A DNA stretch of 22,420 nucleotides from Candidatus Nomurabacteria bacterium (GTDB taxonomy: Bacteria; Patescibacteriota; Minisyncoccia; Phycocordibacterales; UBA1006), in contig JAOULM010000008.1 in NCBI GenBank assembly GCA_029882015.1, positions 1 through 22,420 on the forward strand. Direction: 5' to 3'. The notes below the pieces were generated by a model. That model saw only the letters and a list, made by a program, of their open reading frames with translations, had not been told where the DNA came from and did no database searches. Positions 1 through 6,539 of this stretch are shown in pieces. Every line of letters starts with the position of its first letter. Position 1 is the stretch's first letter. Made by a program: the position numbers and the translations under genes.

Positions 1-752
1 GTGTAAATACTTTTGGCATCAGGGGCAGGTATCACATGATCTTCTGGGACACCACAGAAAAAAGCAATTTTCTCACGACGTTTTTCATCCATAGGTTCAG
101 AGCTACGCGCAATAATCATATCAGGGGAAACCCCTGATTCACGCATGGTTCGCACCGCGTGTTGTGTTGGTTTTGTTTTCATTTCTCCTACAGACTGTGG
201 TGCTGGCAAAAAAGAAACCATTACAAACATAACGTCTCCTGGATTTTCAATCTTCATCATGCGCGCAGCCTCTAGGAATAAAATATTTTCGTATTCACCA
301 ATAGTCCCGCCAATCTCGATCATAACGACTTCGGCATTATAATCATTTCCAGCTTTTTTTATTCGCTCTACAACTTCCATTGGAACATGCGGAACAACCT
401 GCACGCATTTCCCGCCATATTCCAAATTACGCTCACGTTCTATTACAGACTGATAAACGCGACCTGTTGTCATGTAATTATCACTGGATAAATTTGTATT
501 CAAAAATCGCTCGTAATTCCCTATGTCTTGATCTGTTTCATATCCATCATCCAAAACAAAAACCTCACCGTGTTCGGTGGGGTTCATGGTTCCTGCGTCG
601 ATATTTACGTAGGGGTCGATTTTTACGGCGGTTGTTCGATATCCGCGGTCCTGAAGGATGCGAGCGATTGACGAGCTGGTGACTCCTTTGCCGACCCCAC
701 TGATGACTCCACCAACAACAAAAATATATTTAGTTTTTGGCTTATCGCTCAT
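1..752 (-). CDS. pyrG: CTP synthase, N-terminal part (cut by window edge)
   Basis: CTP synthase makes CTP from UTP, ATP and glutamine-derived ammonia in the cytoplasm. About 250 residues of the N-terminal synthetase domain are visible; the rest, including the glutamine amidotransferase domain, lies beyond the left edge. Seen: the P-loop GGVISGVGKG (residues 14-23), KIDPYVNIDAGTMNP, HGEVFV, ETDQDIGNYERF and the IGGTIGEYEN block that matches IGGTVGDIES in E. coli PyrG, followed by KTKPTQH. The ATG at 750-752 lies 4 nt after the ftsX stop, with no Shine-Dalgarno motif and no promoter of its own, so it is probably the third gene of ftsE-ftsX-pyrG. The IGEYEN variant is the form I associate with Patescibacteria. 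Identification is secure; only the C-terminal half is unseen. Confidence 0.95.
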   Translation of the reverse strand, partial: MSDKPKTKYIFVVGGVISGVGKGVTSSSIARILQDRGYRTTAVKIDPYVNIDAGTMNPTEHGEVFVLDDGYETDQDIGNYERFLNTNLSSDNYMTTGRVYQSVIERERNLEYGGKCVQVVPHVPMEVVERIKKAGNDYNAEVVMIEIGGTIGEYENILFLEAARMMKIENPGDVMFVMVSFLPAPQSVGEMKTKPTQHAVRTMRESGVSPDMIIARSSEPMDEKRREKIAFFCGVPEDHVIPAPDAKSIY

Positions 753-756
753 ATAA

Positions 757-1686
757 TTATTTTTTTAGATATGCTCTGACTGCAATCGTACTGGATATGA
801 CACCCATGACGCTCCCAACTACTAGTAACAAAATTATCATCTGCGCAAAGTTAGACAAGTAATAATTGAACAGCGAAAGCCCTCCAAAAAATGTAGTCGT
901 TTGTTGGGAAATAACATACGTTATAGGATACAAGATAACAGCCGTGACAATCGCGGATGCGATACCATACAACATTCCCTCGACCATAAACGGACCTCGG
1001 ATATATGAATTTGTTGCTCCCACAAGTCGCATGACGTGTATTTCTTGGCGCGAGGCATATATTGCCAAACGAAGTGTATTCAACGTAATGAGCACCGCCA
1101 CCAAAGACAGTATCACAGATATGATAACCCCAACGGCTCGCACCGAACCGACAACATCGGTCAATCGGTCAATGATTTTTTTGTTTTGATTGTAGTTTAC
1201 TTTTTCGATTATAGAACTATCAGAAACATTCAGACCTCCATCGCTTTGCAAATACTGAGCGATATTTTCATATTGGTCTGGAGTGTCTGCCTTGATATTC
1301 AAGCTTGCCCCCAATGGGTTTTCACCCAGTTCATCCAAAGCTTGCAGGGTTAGAAAATCATTAGCATATCGTTCCTTGAATGATTCCAAAGCCTCGTCGC
1401 GAGAAACATATTCTATTTTTGCAACACCAGGATAAGTGGTGATTTGTTTTTGCAAAGCGATAATTGATGACTCTGGTGCCTCGGGAAGAAAGAAAATATT
1501 TATGTCTACTCGTTCCTGAATTTGGTCTATTGAAAATTGCAAAACGGCGCTCATAAATAATACGAACGCAACCGCAGTCAGCGCCAGTGTCATTGATAAC
1601 ACCGCAGCGAATGACACAACGCCGTTACGCCAAAAATTTATCAATCCGCTCCGCATTACTCGTTGTAAATCTGTTCCAAAAGCCAT
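757..1686 (-). CDS. ftsX: Cell-division ABC transporter permease FtsX
   Basis: FtsX is the membrane partner of the ATPase FtsE. The complex sits at the division site and activates peptidoglycan hydrolases. The 309 residues are normal for the family. I see a short cytoplasmic N-terminus, a first membrane helix at about residues 24-50, a large external loop (about 50-180) with the usual DINIFF start and a YVSRDEALE-type segment, and three more helices at about 185-205, 235-260 and 282-305. The gene starts 3 nt after the ftsE stop and ends 4 nt before pyrG, so the three are probably co-transcribed. No Shine-Dalgarno motif precedes the ATG. Confidence 0.93.
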   Translation of the reverse strand: MAFGTDLQRVMRSGLINFWRNGVVSFAAVLSMTLALTAVAFVLFMSAVLQFSIDQIQERVDINIFFLPEAPESSIIALQKQITTYPGVAKIEYVSRDEALESFKERYANDFLTLQALDELGENPLGASLNIKADTPDQYENIAQYLQSDGGLNVSDSSIIEKVNYNQNKKIIDRLTDVVGSVRAVGVIISVILSLVAVLITLNTLRLAIYASRQEIHVMRLVGATNSYIRGPFMVEGMLYGIASAIVTAVILYPITYVISQQTTTFFGGLSLFNYYLSNFAQMIILLLVVGSVMGVISSTIAVRAYLKK

Positions 1687-1689
1687 ACA

Positions 1690-2355
1690 TTATTTTTTGC
1701 TATCGCTAATAATTTCACCTTTTTCCAAAGTAATCACTCGATTGTGTAATAACTTGATCACCTCTGAATCATGAGTTGCAACAATAATTGTTGTGCCCAA
1801 CTCGTTGATTTTTTTAAGAATTTGCACAACATCATGACTAGCAACTGAATCCAAGTTCCCTGTTGGCTCGTCCGCCAAAATTACGTCTGGCTGGTTAATG
1901 ATTGCTCTGGCGATTGCCAGACGTTGCTTTTCCCCGCCAGATAACTGATGTGGGAACCGCAATTCTTTGTCGCCCAGATTTACCAATTCCAAAGCATACG
2001 GTACATCTGATTTTATTTCTTTGTCGCTTTTACCTGCGACCTCCATTGCAAACGCGACATTTTCGTAAACTGTTTTTTGCGGTAACAATTGGAAGTCTTG
2101 GAATATTGTTCCAATACGTCGGCGATGTTTTGGAATATATGAACGCTTGAAATCATGAATGGGTTCTTCGTCAAAATATATTTCACCGTTTGTTGGGTGT
2201 TCCTCGGCTGTGATAAGTTTCATTATTGTTGTTTTTCCAGCCCCAGAATGTCCAACAAGAGAAACAAATTCTCCAGCTTCCACAGAAAATGTCACATCTT
2301 TCAGTGACTCGTCTTTGCCATCATATAGTTTAGACACATTCTCGAAATGAATCAT
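1690..2355 (-). CDS. ftsE: Cell-division ABC transporter ATPase FtsE
   Basis: FtsE is the ATP-binding subunit that drives FtsX at the septum. With the start at 2355 (MIHFENVSKLYDG) the protein has 221 residues, the usual FtsE size. Visible motifs: Walker A GHSGAGKT (35-42), Q-loop glutamine 86, ABC signature LSGGEKQR (138-145), Walker B ending ILADEP (159-164) and the switch histidine in ATHDSE (about 196). An upstream in-frame ATG at 2376 would add seven residues, but it lies upstream of a consensus -10 box (TATAAT, 2365-2370); a transcript starting from that box would not contain it. I therefore prefer 2355. First gene of ftsE-ftsX-pyrG. Confidence 0.95.
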   Translation of the reverse strand: MIHFENVSKLYDGKDESLKDVTFSVEAGEFVSLVGHSGAGKTTIMKLITAEEHPTNGEIYFDEEPIHDFKRSYIPKHRRRIGTIFQDFQLLPQKTVYENVAFAMEVAGKSDKEIKSDVPYALELVNLGDKELRFPHQLSGGEKQRLAIARAIINQPDVILADEPTGNLDSVASHDVVQILKKINELGTTIIVATHDSEVIKLLHNRVITLEKGEIISDSKK

Positions 2356-2364
2356 GATAAAAGT

Positions 2365-2391
2365 ATTATACCGCATTCTGGCTCAGGTCAA
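2365..2391 (-). promoter_or_regulatory. ftsE promoter, leaderless type
   Basis: On the minus strand TTGACC (2386-2391) is followed after 15 nt by a perfect TATAAT (2365-2370). The box ends 9 nt before the ftsE ATG, so the transcript should begin within about 2 nt of the start codon. The 15-nt spacer is shorter than the ideal 17. Confidence 0.7.
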
Positions 2392-2400
2392 TTCACATGG

Positions 2401-3306
2401 CTATAACTCTCGCTCGGCGTCAATAAAAGCTTGGATATCTCCGTCGTCGAACACCTTTTTAACATTGCTGGTTTCGACATTGGTTCGGTGGTCTTTGACC
2501 ATTTGATAAGGGTGCATTACGTAACTTCGAATCTGATTTCCCCACTCGTTGCTGGTGTCTTTGAGTCCTGACAAATCTTTTGTCTCTTCCTTTTTTTGCT
2601 CCTCGAGTAATTTTATTAATTTACCGCGCAACAAATTCATCGCGCTATCACGGTTGCGCTCCTGAGTTCGCTGATCATCGGCATGTGTAGTTATGCCGGT
2701 CGGTTTATGTGTGATGCGAACAGCAGTTTCCCGTTTGTTTACATTTTGCCCACCGGGACCACTGGATTTTGAAAATCCAATTTCCAAATCATCGGGGTCA
2801 ATTTCAAAATCTGTAAAGTTTTGTTCGGGAAGTTTTGGGATAACTTCGACCATGGCAAAACTGGTTTGACGTTTTGCTGCTGAATTAAATGGTGACTGAC
2901 GCACCAAACGGTGAACACCTGATTCCCGCTTCAAAGATCCATAGATACCTGCCCGGCTTCCAGACGGGTTTTTTCCAATAATTTCAAATGACACATTACG
3001 GTACCCGCCATGGTCTACCCGACTCTCGGATAAATAATTAATCTGCCACTCCTGATCGCCGATATATTTTGTGTACATATCTAATAGCATGCGTACAAAA
3101 TCCTCGGAGTCATCACCACCGGCTCCGGCAAAAATTGTCATAATAGCATCGTTGCGGTCATATCGGCCCAACCCCTCGAGCTGGTCTTTCAGTTCCTGAT
3201 ACTGCGCCAACGTTTCTTGTGCGGAAGTCTTGTTATTCCAAAAATCCGACGCATTCATCTGCGTCTCGATTTCGGTTATTTGTTGTTGGATTTTTTCTTT
3301 AGACAT
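2401..3306 (-). CDS. prfB: Peptide chain release factor 2, compact form
   Basis: RF2 ends translation at UGA and UAA. Seen: the SPF codon-recognition tripeptide (138-140) in LVRQSPFNSAAKRQTSF and the catalytic GGQ (185-187) in SGPGGQNVNKRETAVRITH, followed by a normal C-terminal domain. The protein has 301 residues, against about 365 in E. coli. The missing part is in domain 1: about 60-65 residues of helical region between the DFWN segment and the IFAGAGGDDSEDF segment are absent. The gene is one open frame with no in-frame UGA, so the programmed +1 frameshift that autoregulates many prfB genes is absent. The ATG follows the CCA end of tRNA-Thr by 4 nt and has no Shine-Dalgarno motif. Confidence 0.92.
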   Translation of the reverse strand: MSKEKIQQQITEIETQMNASDFWNNKTSAQETLAQYQELKDQLEGLGRYDRNDAIMTIFAGAGGDDSEDFVRMLLDMYTKYIGDQEWQINYLSESRVDHGGYRNVSFEIIGKNPSGSRAGIYGSLKRESGVHRLVRQSPFNSAAKRQTSFAMVEVIPKLPEQNFTDFEIDPDDLEIGFSKSSGPGGQNVNKRETAVRITHKPTGITTHADDQRTQERNRDSAMNLLRGKLIKLLEEQKKEETKDLSGLKDTSNEWGNQIRSYVMHPYQMVKDHRTNVETSNVKKVFDDGDIQAFIDAEREL

Positions 3307-3310
3307 AAAT

Positions 3311-3386
3311 TGGAGCCGTCGAGCAGATTCGAACTGCTGACCTTTCCCTTACCATGGGAATGCTCTACCGGCTGAGCTACAACGGC
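3311..3386 (-). tRNA. tRNA-Thr(GGT), CCA encoded
   Basis: The minus strand folds into a full cloverleaf. The acceptor GCCGTTG pairs with CGACGGC; the anticodon stem TTCCC/GGGAA encloses ATGGTAA, giving anticodon GGT (reads ACC); the T-loop is TTCGAAT. The 3' end is encoded as T73-CCA (3311-3314). It is the only one of the four tRNAs here with an encoded CCA. The prfB start codon is 4 nt downstream. Confidence 0.95.
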
Positions 3387-3397
3387 CTATTAGGCAA

Positions 3398-3426
3398 AGT
3401 GTACTGGATTTTTAGATTTTTTGCAA
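3398..3426 (-). promoter_or_regulatory. Promoter of tRNA-Thr (and probably prfB)
   Basis: On the minus strand TTGCAA (3421-3426), a 17-nt spacer and TACACT (3398-3403) lie 11 nt before the tRNA-Thr 5' end. prfB has no visible promoter of its own, so this probably drives tRNA-Thr and prfB together. Confidence 0.55.
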
Positions 3427-3460
3427 AAGAGACAGAGACCTGCCTTCGTCAGGCGGCAAT

Positions 3461-3501
3461 AAACAAAAACCTCTCAGAAAGAATCTGAGAGGTTTTTGTT
3501 T
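3461..3501. terminator. Symmetric hairpin, bidirectional terminator
   Basis: A perfect 18-bp inverted repeat (3461-3478 and 3484-3501) with loop AAGAA. Both arms end in A/T-rich stretches, so it gives a GC stem followed by a T-rich tail in either direction. It lies inside the att-like 170-bp region's left boundary, between tRNA-Asp and tRNA-Thr. Confidence 0.6.
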
Positions 3502-3671
3502 TGCGCAGTCGAAGGGACTCGGTCACAAATATTTTCTTACAGAAAATTTCGCGACCCCGCCTCGCCTGCGTTCCGTCGCTTCGCTTACTCACGCTTGGCT
3601 CCGGCCTTCTCGCCCCTCTACGACATAAATAAAAACCCCCTCGCTTTCGCGAATGGGGTTTGAACGTTTTA
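3502..3671. mobile_element. 170-bp insert bounded by copies of the tRNA-Asp 3' end, with a dispersed palindrome
   Basis: The 20 nt at 3502-3521 (TGCGCAGTCGAAGGGACTCG) repeat exactly at 3672-3691, where they are the 3' end of the intact tRNA-Asp and 2 nt beyond. This is the geometry left by site-specific insertion at a tRNA 3' end. The duplicated end runs straight into a 36-nt imperfect palindrome (3521-3556, GGTCAC...GCGACC), then GC-rich sequence and a terminator. A related unit lies at 22343-22420. No recombinase is encoded, so this would be a non-autonomous or remnant element; calling it mobile is inference. The 83-codon open frame across it looks spurious. Confidence 0.5.
3627..3661 (-). 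terminator. Terminator after tRNA-Asp
   Basis: Minus strand: AAACCCC-A-TTCGC, a GAAA loop and GCGAGGGGGTTT form a stem with one bulged A, followed by a T-rich tail. It lies just downstream of tRNA-Asp. Confidence 0.75.
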
Positions 3672-3673
3672 TG

Positions 3674-3747
3674 CGCAGTCGAAGGGACTCGAACCCTCAA
3701 CCTCCCGCGTGACAGGCGGGTGCTCTAACCAGTTGAGCTACGACTGC
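3674..3747 (-). tRNA. tRNA-Asp(GTC)
   Basis: Acceptor GCAGTCG/CGACTGC, anticodon stem CCCGC/GCGGG with loop CTGTCAC (anticodon GTC), T-arm GAGGG-TTCGAGT-CCCTT, discriminator G73, which is the expected Asp identity base. CCA is not encoded (the next bases are CAT). Its 3' end is duplicated 170 bp downstream. Confidence 0.95.
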
Positions 3748-3758
3748 AATTGCGCCAC

Positions 3759-3767
3759 ATTCTAGCA
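3759..3767 (-). promoter_or_regulatory. Extended -10 of tRNA-Asp
   Basis: Minus strand TGC-TAGAAT ends 11 nt before the tRNA-Asp 5' end. No good -35 hexamer is visible. Transcription through from tRNA-Met is also possible. Confidence 0.4.
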
Positions 3768-3790
3768 CAGTGGCGAGAACATGGCGAGTG

Positions 3791-3864
<74 letters not shown>

Positions 3865-3920
3865 ATTTTATTGTTAACCAAGTGTTATTAAAATAGCATA
3901 AATTAGGGACTTTTTCAAGA

Positions 3921-3946
3921 GAAAAGCCACCCGTGTAGATGGCTTA
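3921..3946 (-). terminator. Terminator after tRNA-fMet
   Basis: Minus strand stem AAGCCATC/GGTGGCTT with a short loop, then TTCTC and a later T-run. It sits directly downstream of the initiator tRNA. Confidence 0.6.
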
Positions 3947-3956
3947 TCTATTCTTG

Positions 3957-4027
3957 TTGCGGGGACTCGAATCGAACGAGTATCCCAAGGTTATGAGCCT
4001 TGTGAGTTACCTTTACTCCACCCCGCG
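3957..4027 (-). tRNA. Initiator tRNA-fMet(CAT)
   Basis: 71 nt without CCA. Initiator hallmarks: unpaired C1 and A72, 5' CGCGGGG-TG-GAG, and the A11-U24 pair. The anticodon loop is CTCATAA. The anticodon stem is CAAGG/CCTTG, so only two of the three conserved G-C pairs remain: 29-41 is A-U while 30-40 and 31-39 are G-C. The D-loop is short (7 nt) and the variable loop has 4 nt. It is transcribed from its own promoter, with the predicted start next to the mature 5' end. Confidence 0.93.
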
Positions 4028-4035
4028 ATGTAAAG

Positions 4036-4067
4036 ATTATATTAACAGAAAAAAACTCATATGACAA
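4036..4067 (-). promoter_or_regulatory. Promoter of tRNA-fMet
   Basis: Minus strand TTGTCA (4062-4067) with either TAATAT at 17-nt spacing or the overlapping perfect TATAAT (4036-4041). The latter ends 8 nt before the mature tRNA, so almost no 5' leader is expected. Confidence 0.6.
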
Positions 4068-4068
4068 G

Positions 4069-4653
4069 CTATATCACACCCCCATCTACAAACACATTTT
4101 CATACAATTTCCAGGCACGCATGGCGTCGGCATGTTCAATCTTGTAATTAAAACCCTCGTGAGCAATTCGATTACGCATTTTATGTGCTTCCCAAGCTTG
4201 CTGTATTTTTGGAAAATCAGATGGGCTAGCGGATTTCATACGTTCCCCCAGGCTTGCCCCTGAATACCCCAATGTTAAAAAAAGTTCATCCAGCATAGCA
4301 TCGGCTTCGATAATGGCAATTCGCCATTCGGATTCGTTAGATGATTGAAAATGTCGCTCGATGATTTCCCAACGCTCGTTGGTTTTCTGTTCGGTGTCTT
4401 CGTGTGTTATGAAATAGCTTGAAATACGTTCCTGGCGTTCTGATTCTTGTTCACGTCGGCGTATATACAAATAAGCAACAAAGGCGACAAAACCAACAAC
4501 AATCAAAGAAATCAATATTCCCATAACTCGCAAAAATCCATCAGGTGAAAATGATGACCCCCCCAGGCCATCTATAAAATTAGCCCAAGACTGAGAGAGC
4601 CAACCAAAAAAATATTCCAGGTTCAGAAATCGAATAGGTGATCCAGTTTGCAT
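4069..4653 (-). CDS. Single-span membrane protein with a HEPN-like R-x4-H motif
   Basis: 194 residues, no assigned function. Residues 1-42 are mostly aromatic and polar, one membrane helix spans about 43-63, and a basic RRRE stop follows, so the C-terminal part should be cytoplasmic. Residues 108-188 look all-helical and contain MRNRIAHEGF (R160 and H165), which fits the R-x4-6-H motif of HEPN domains, preceded by a helix of the DAMLDELFLTLGY type. HEPN domains are often RNases or nucleotide-transfer partners, but I cannot show activity from sequence. I recall similar membrane proteins in Patescibacteria. It starts 15 nt after gatA with its own -10 box (TATAAT, 7 nt before ATG), so it is not only an operon passenger. 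Confidence 0.8.
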   Translation of the reverse strand: MQTGSPIRFLNLEYFFGWLSQSWANFIDGLGGSSFSPDGFLRVMGILISLIVVGFVAFVAYLYIRRREQESERQERISSYFITHEDTEQKTNERWEIIERHFQSSNESEWRIAIIEADAMLDELFLTLGYSGASLGERMKSASPSDFPKIQQAWEAHKMRNRIAHEGFNYKIEHADAMRAWKLYENVFVDGGVI

Positions 4654-4660
4654 ACTGTAT

Positions 4661-4666
4661 ATTATA
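4661..4666 (-). promoter_or_regulatory. -10 box of the HEPN-like gene
   Basis: Minus strand perfect TATAAT ending 7 nt before the ATG at 4653, placed just after the gatA stop codon. Predicts a leaderless mRNA. No clear -35. Confidence 0.6.
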
Positions 4667-4668
4667 GC

Positions 4669-6093
4669 TTATTTATTGCCTTGGAATTGCTTGCCTATGT
4701 GGAACAATGTTTTTTCATCCCAATAAGAAGCCATCAAATGTAACCCCAACGGCATATTATTATTGTCTGCACCTGACGGAATAGAAATTGCAGGGATACC
4801 AGCCAGGTTCGCTGGCACAGTAAACAAGTCTGCGGCATACATGGCAATGGGGTCGCTCATCTCGCCAGCTTTCCAGGCTCCTGTCGGAGTAGTTGGTGTT
4901 GCAATTGCGTCGACAATCTCAAAGGCTTTTTTGAATTCGTCAGCAATCAATGCACGCACGCTGGTTGCCTTGTTGTAATATGCATCGTAATAACCGGCAG
5001 ATAAAACATATGTTCCCAGCATAATTCTACGACGAACCTCGGCACCAAATCCATCACCGCGTGATTTCATGTATGTTTCCAACAAGTCTTTGCCTGGTTG
5101 CCGAACACCAAACCGAGTGCCGTCGTATCGCGATAGATTAGACGATGCCTCGGCTGGCATAATAATATAATAAGTCGGCAAAGCCATTTCATAGCTAGGT
5201 AATTCAATGTCGATAATTTCATATCCCAAGTCAGCCAATTTTTTCAAAGAGTTTTCAAAATCAGCGCGTACGCTGTCCAATACACCCGGATGATTTATTA
5301 TTGCGCGCGGAACACCAATCTTTTTGGGTTCGATTTGTTTTAGCTCGTTTTCGTTCCTCGTTTTTTCAGGTACCGATGTTGCGTCCATTGGGTCGTACCC
5401 AGCAATAGCATCATGTACGATTTCGGCGTCAGCTACTGTTTTTGTAAAAGGTCCAATTTGATCTAAACTGCTAGACATTGCCATCAGTCCATAACGTGAC
5501 ACTGCGCCATAGGTTGGATACAAACCAACCAAGCCACAGAAACTGGCTGGTTGGCGGATTGACCCACCTGTATCTGACCCCAACGCATAAACAGCGCCAT
5601 GCATCGCCACAGCAGCAGCTGACCCACCCGAACTTCCGCCAGGAACACGTTGGGTATCAATCGGGTTCATGGTTCGTCCAAACGCAGAATTTTCGGTAGA
5701 CGAACCCATAGCAAATTCATCCATGTTTGTTCGCCCAATAATAACCGCACCAGCCTCGCGCAATTTTGCTCCAACCGTTGAATCATAAGTCGCAACATAA
5801 TTAGATAAAATTTTCGATGCGGCCGAGGCCTTGCGGTCTTTGATTAAAATGTTGTCTTTGATTGCCATCGGAATCCCAGTCAAATCTGTTGCGTCTCCAG
5901 ACGCAATCATCTGGTCAGCTATTTTTGCCTGTTCGATAGCGTCATCAAAAATCTCGAGATAGGCATTCATCTCGGCGTTTTTTTCTGGCAAATCAGTCAA
6001 ATATGCCTGAGTCAATTCCACAGATGTAAAATCACCGGCGCGTAATCCATCGCGCGCCGTTTCCATTGTCATGTTGTTGATGTCGATTTTCAT
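4669..6093 (-). CDS. gatA: Asp-tRNA(Asn)/Glu-tRNA(Gln) amidotransferase subunit A
   Basis: GatA hydrolyses glutamine and passes ammonia to GatB, which converts Glu-tRNA(Gln) and/or Asp-tRNA(Asn) to the amide. It is a 474-residue amidase-signature enzyme with the Ser-cisSer-Lys triad visible: K79 in MAIKDN, S154 in PGGSSGGSA and S178 in GSDTGGSIRQP. These numbers match those I recall for S. aureus GatA. Length is normal. gatC lies 87 nt upstream on the same strand, the gap holding a palindromic repeat; gatB is not in the window. The start ATGAAAATCGAC has no Shine-Dalgarno motif. Its presence implies that Gln and/or Asn tRNAs are charged indirectly. Confidence 0.96.
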   Translation of the reverse strand: MKIDINNMTMETARDGLRAGDFTSVELTQAYLTDLPEKNAEMNAYLEIFDDAIEQAKIADQMIASGDATDLTGIPMAIKDNILIKDRKASAASKILSNYVATYDSTVGAKLREAGAVIIGRTNMDEFAMGSSTENSAFGRTMNPIDTQRVPGGSSGGSAAAVAMHGAVYALGSDTGGSIRQPASFCGLVGLYPTYGAVSRYGLMAMSSSLDQIGPFTKTVADAEIVHDAIAGYDPMDATSVPEKTRNENELKQIEPKKIGVPRAIINHPGVLDSVRADFENSLKKLADLGYEIIDIELPSYEMALPTYYIIMPAEASSNLSRYDGTRFGVRQPGKDLLETYMKSRGDGFGAEVRRRIMLGTYVLSAGYYDAYYNKATSVRALIADEFKKAFEIVDAIATPTTPTGAWKAGEMSDPIAMYAADLFTVPANLAGIPAISIPSGADNNNMPLGLHLMASYWDEKTLFHIGKQFQGNK

Positions 6094-6105
6094 AAAAATT
6101 AAATG

Positions 6106-6175
6106 TATCTTTCATCCCCTCAGTCTCGCTTCACTCGACAGCTCCCCTTATCAAGGGGAGCCTTGGTGGTGACCC
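6106..6175. repeat. Palindromic repeat between gatC and gatA
   Basis: Holds a perfect 9-bp hairpin GCTCCCCTT-atc-AAGGGGAGC (6141-6149/6153-6161) within CCCTCAGTCTCGCTTCACTC...CCTTGGTGGTGACCC. The CCCCTT/AAGGGG core and the trailing GGTGGTG resemble the elements at 19186-19290, so it looks like one dispersed family. It sits inside what should be one transcript. Confidence 0.55.
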
Positions 6176-6180
6176 TGACA

Positions 6181-6459
6181 CTACAGCACTTTGGGTACCT
6201 TGAAATAATTGTCATCTCGGTCTGGAGCTCCAGCCAAAATATCCTCGGTATATTTCCCACTCTCGTGTGGGTTTTCGTCAGCCCGCATGGCATTTGTAAT
6301 CATATAATGTGGTTTTATATCGTCTGGAACATTAACTGATTGAATCTGATCGACATACCCGACAATAGCCTCAAAATCACTCAGAAACTGAGTTTTTTCA
6401 GCGTCTGGAATTCCCAGCCGAGCCAGCATTGCCAAATTGTCTATATCACTGATTTGCAT
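6181..6459 (-). CDS. gatC: Asp-tRNA(Asn)/Glu-tRNA(Gln) amidotransferase subunit C
   Basis: GatC is the small belt-like subunit that holds GatA to GatB. 92 residues from the ATG at 6457-6459 (MQISDIDNLAMLARLGI), a normal size. The N-terminal helix with LAMLARLGIPD, the central FEAIVGYVDQIQSVN and the C-terminal FKVPKVL tail are typical. Three further ATGs upstream in frame would extend it by up to 12 residues, but a perfect TATAAT ends 6 nt before 6459 and the longer versions would run over it. Followed by gatA on the same strand. Confidence 0.93.
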   Translation of the reverse strand: MQISDIDNLAMLARLGIPDAEKTQFLSDFEAIVGYVDQIQSVNVPDDIKPHYMITNAMRADENPHESGKYTEDILAGAPDRDDNYFKVPKVL

Positions 6460-6465
6460 AGAGGG

Positions 6466-6471
6466 ATTATA
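6466..6471 (-). promoter_or_regulatory. -10 box of gatC
   Basis: Minus strand perfect TATAAT ending 6 nt before the gatC ATG, predicting transcription from the A of the start codon. Divergent to the surface-protein promoter at 6528. Confidence 0.65.
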
Positions 6472-6527
6472 CATTATTCTTGGCATTTTTAACACTAAAA
6501 ACTATATAATTGTTTATTTATAAGTGA

Positions 6528-6533
6528 TATAAT
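6528..6533 (+). promoter_or_regulatory. -10 box of the NHL surface-protein gene
   Basis: Perfect TATAAT ending 6 nt before the ATG at 6540. No convincing -35. Predicts a leaderless mRNA. Confidence 0.65.
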
Positions 6534-6539
6534 AGATTA

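Noticed and set aside
380..682. Plus-strand open frame over pyrG
   Set aside because: Antisense shadow of a clearly conserved gene, with no promoter and no recognisable protein.
3449..3700. 83-codon minus-strand open frame between tRNA-Thr and tRNA-Asp
   Set aside because: It covers terminators, the palindromic element and the tRNA-Asp 3' end, and its composition is Arg/Lys-rich from GC palindromes. It is a by-product of the repeat.
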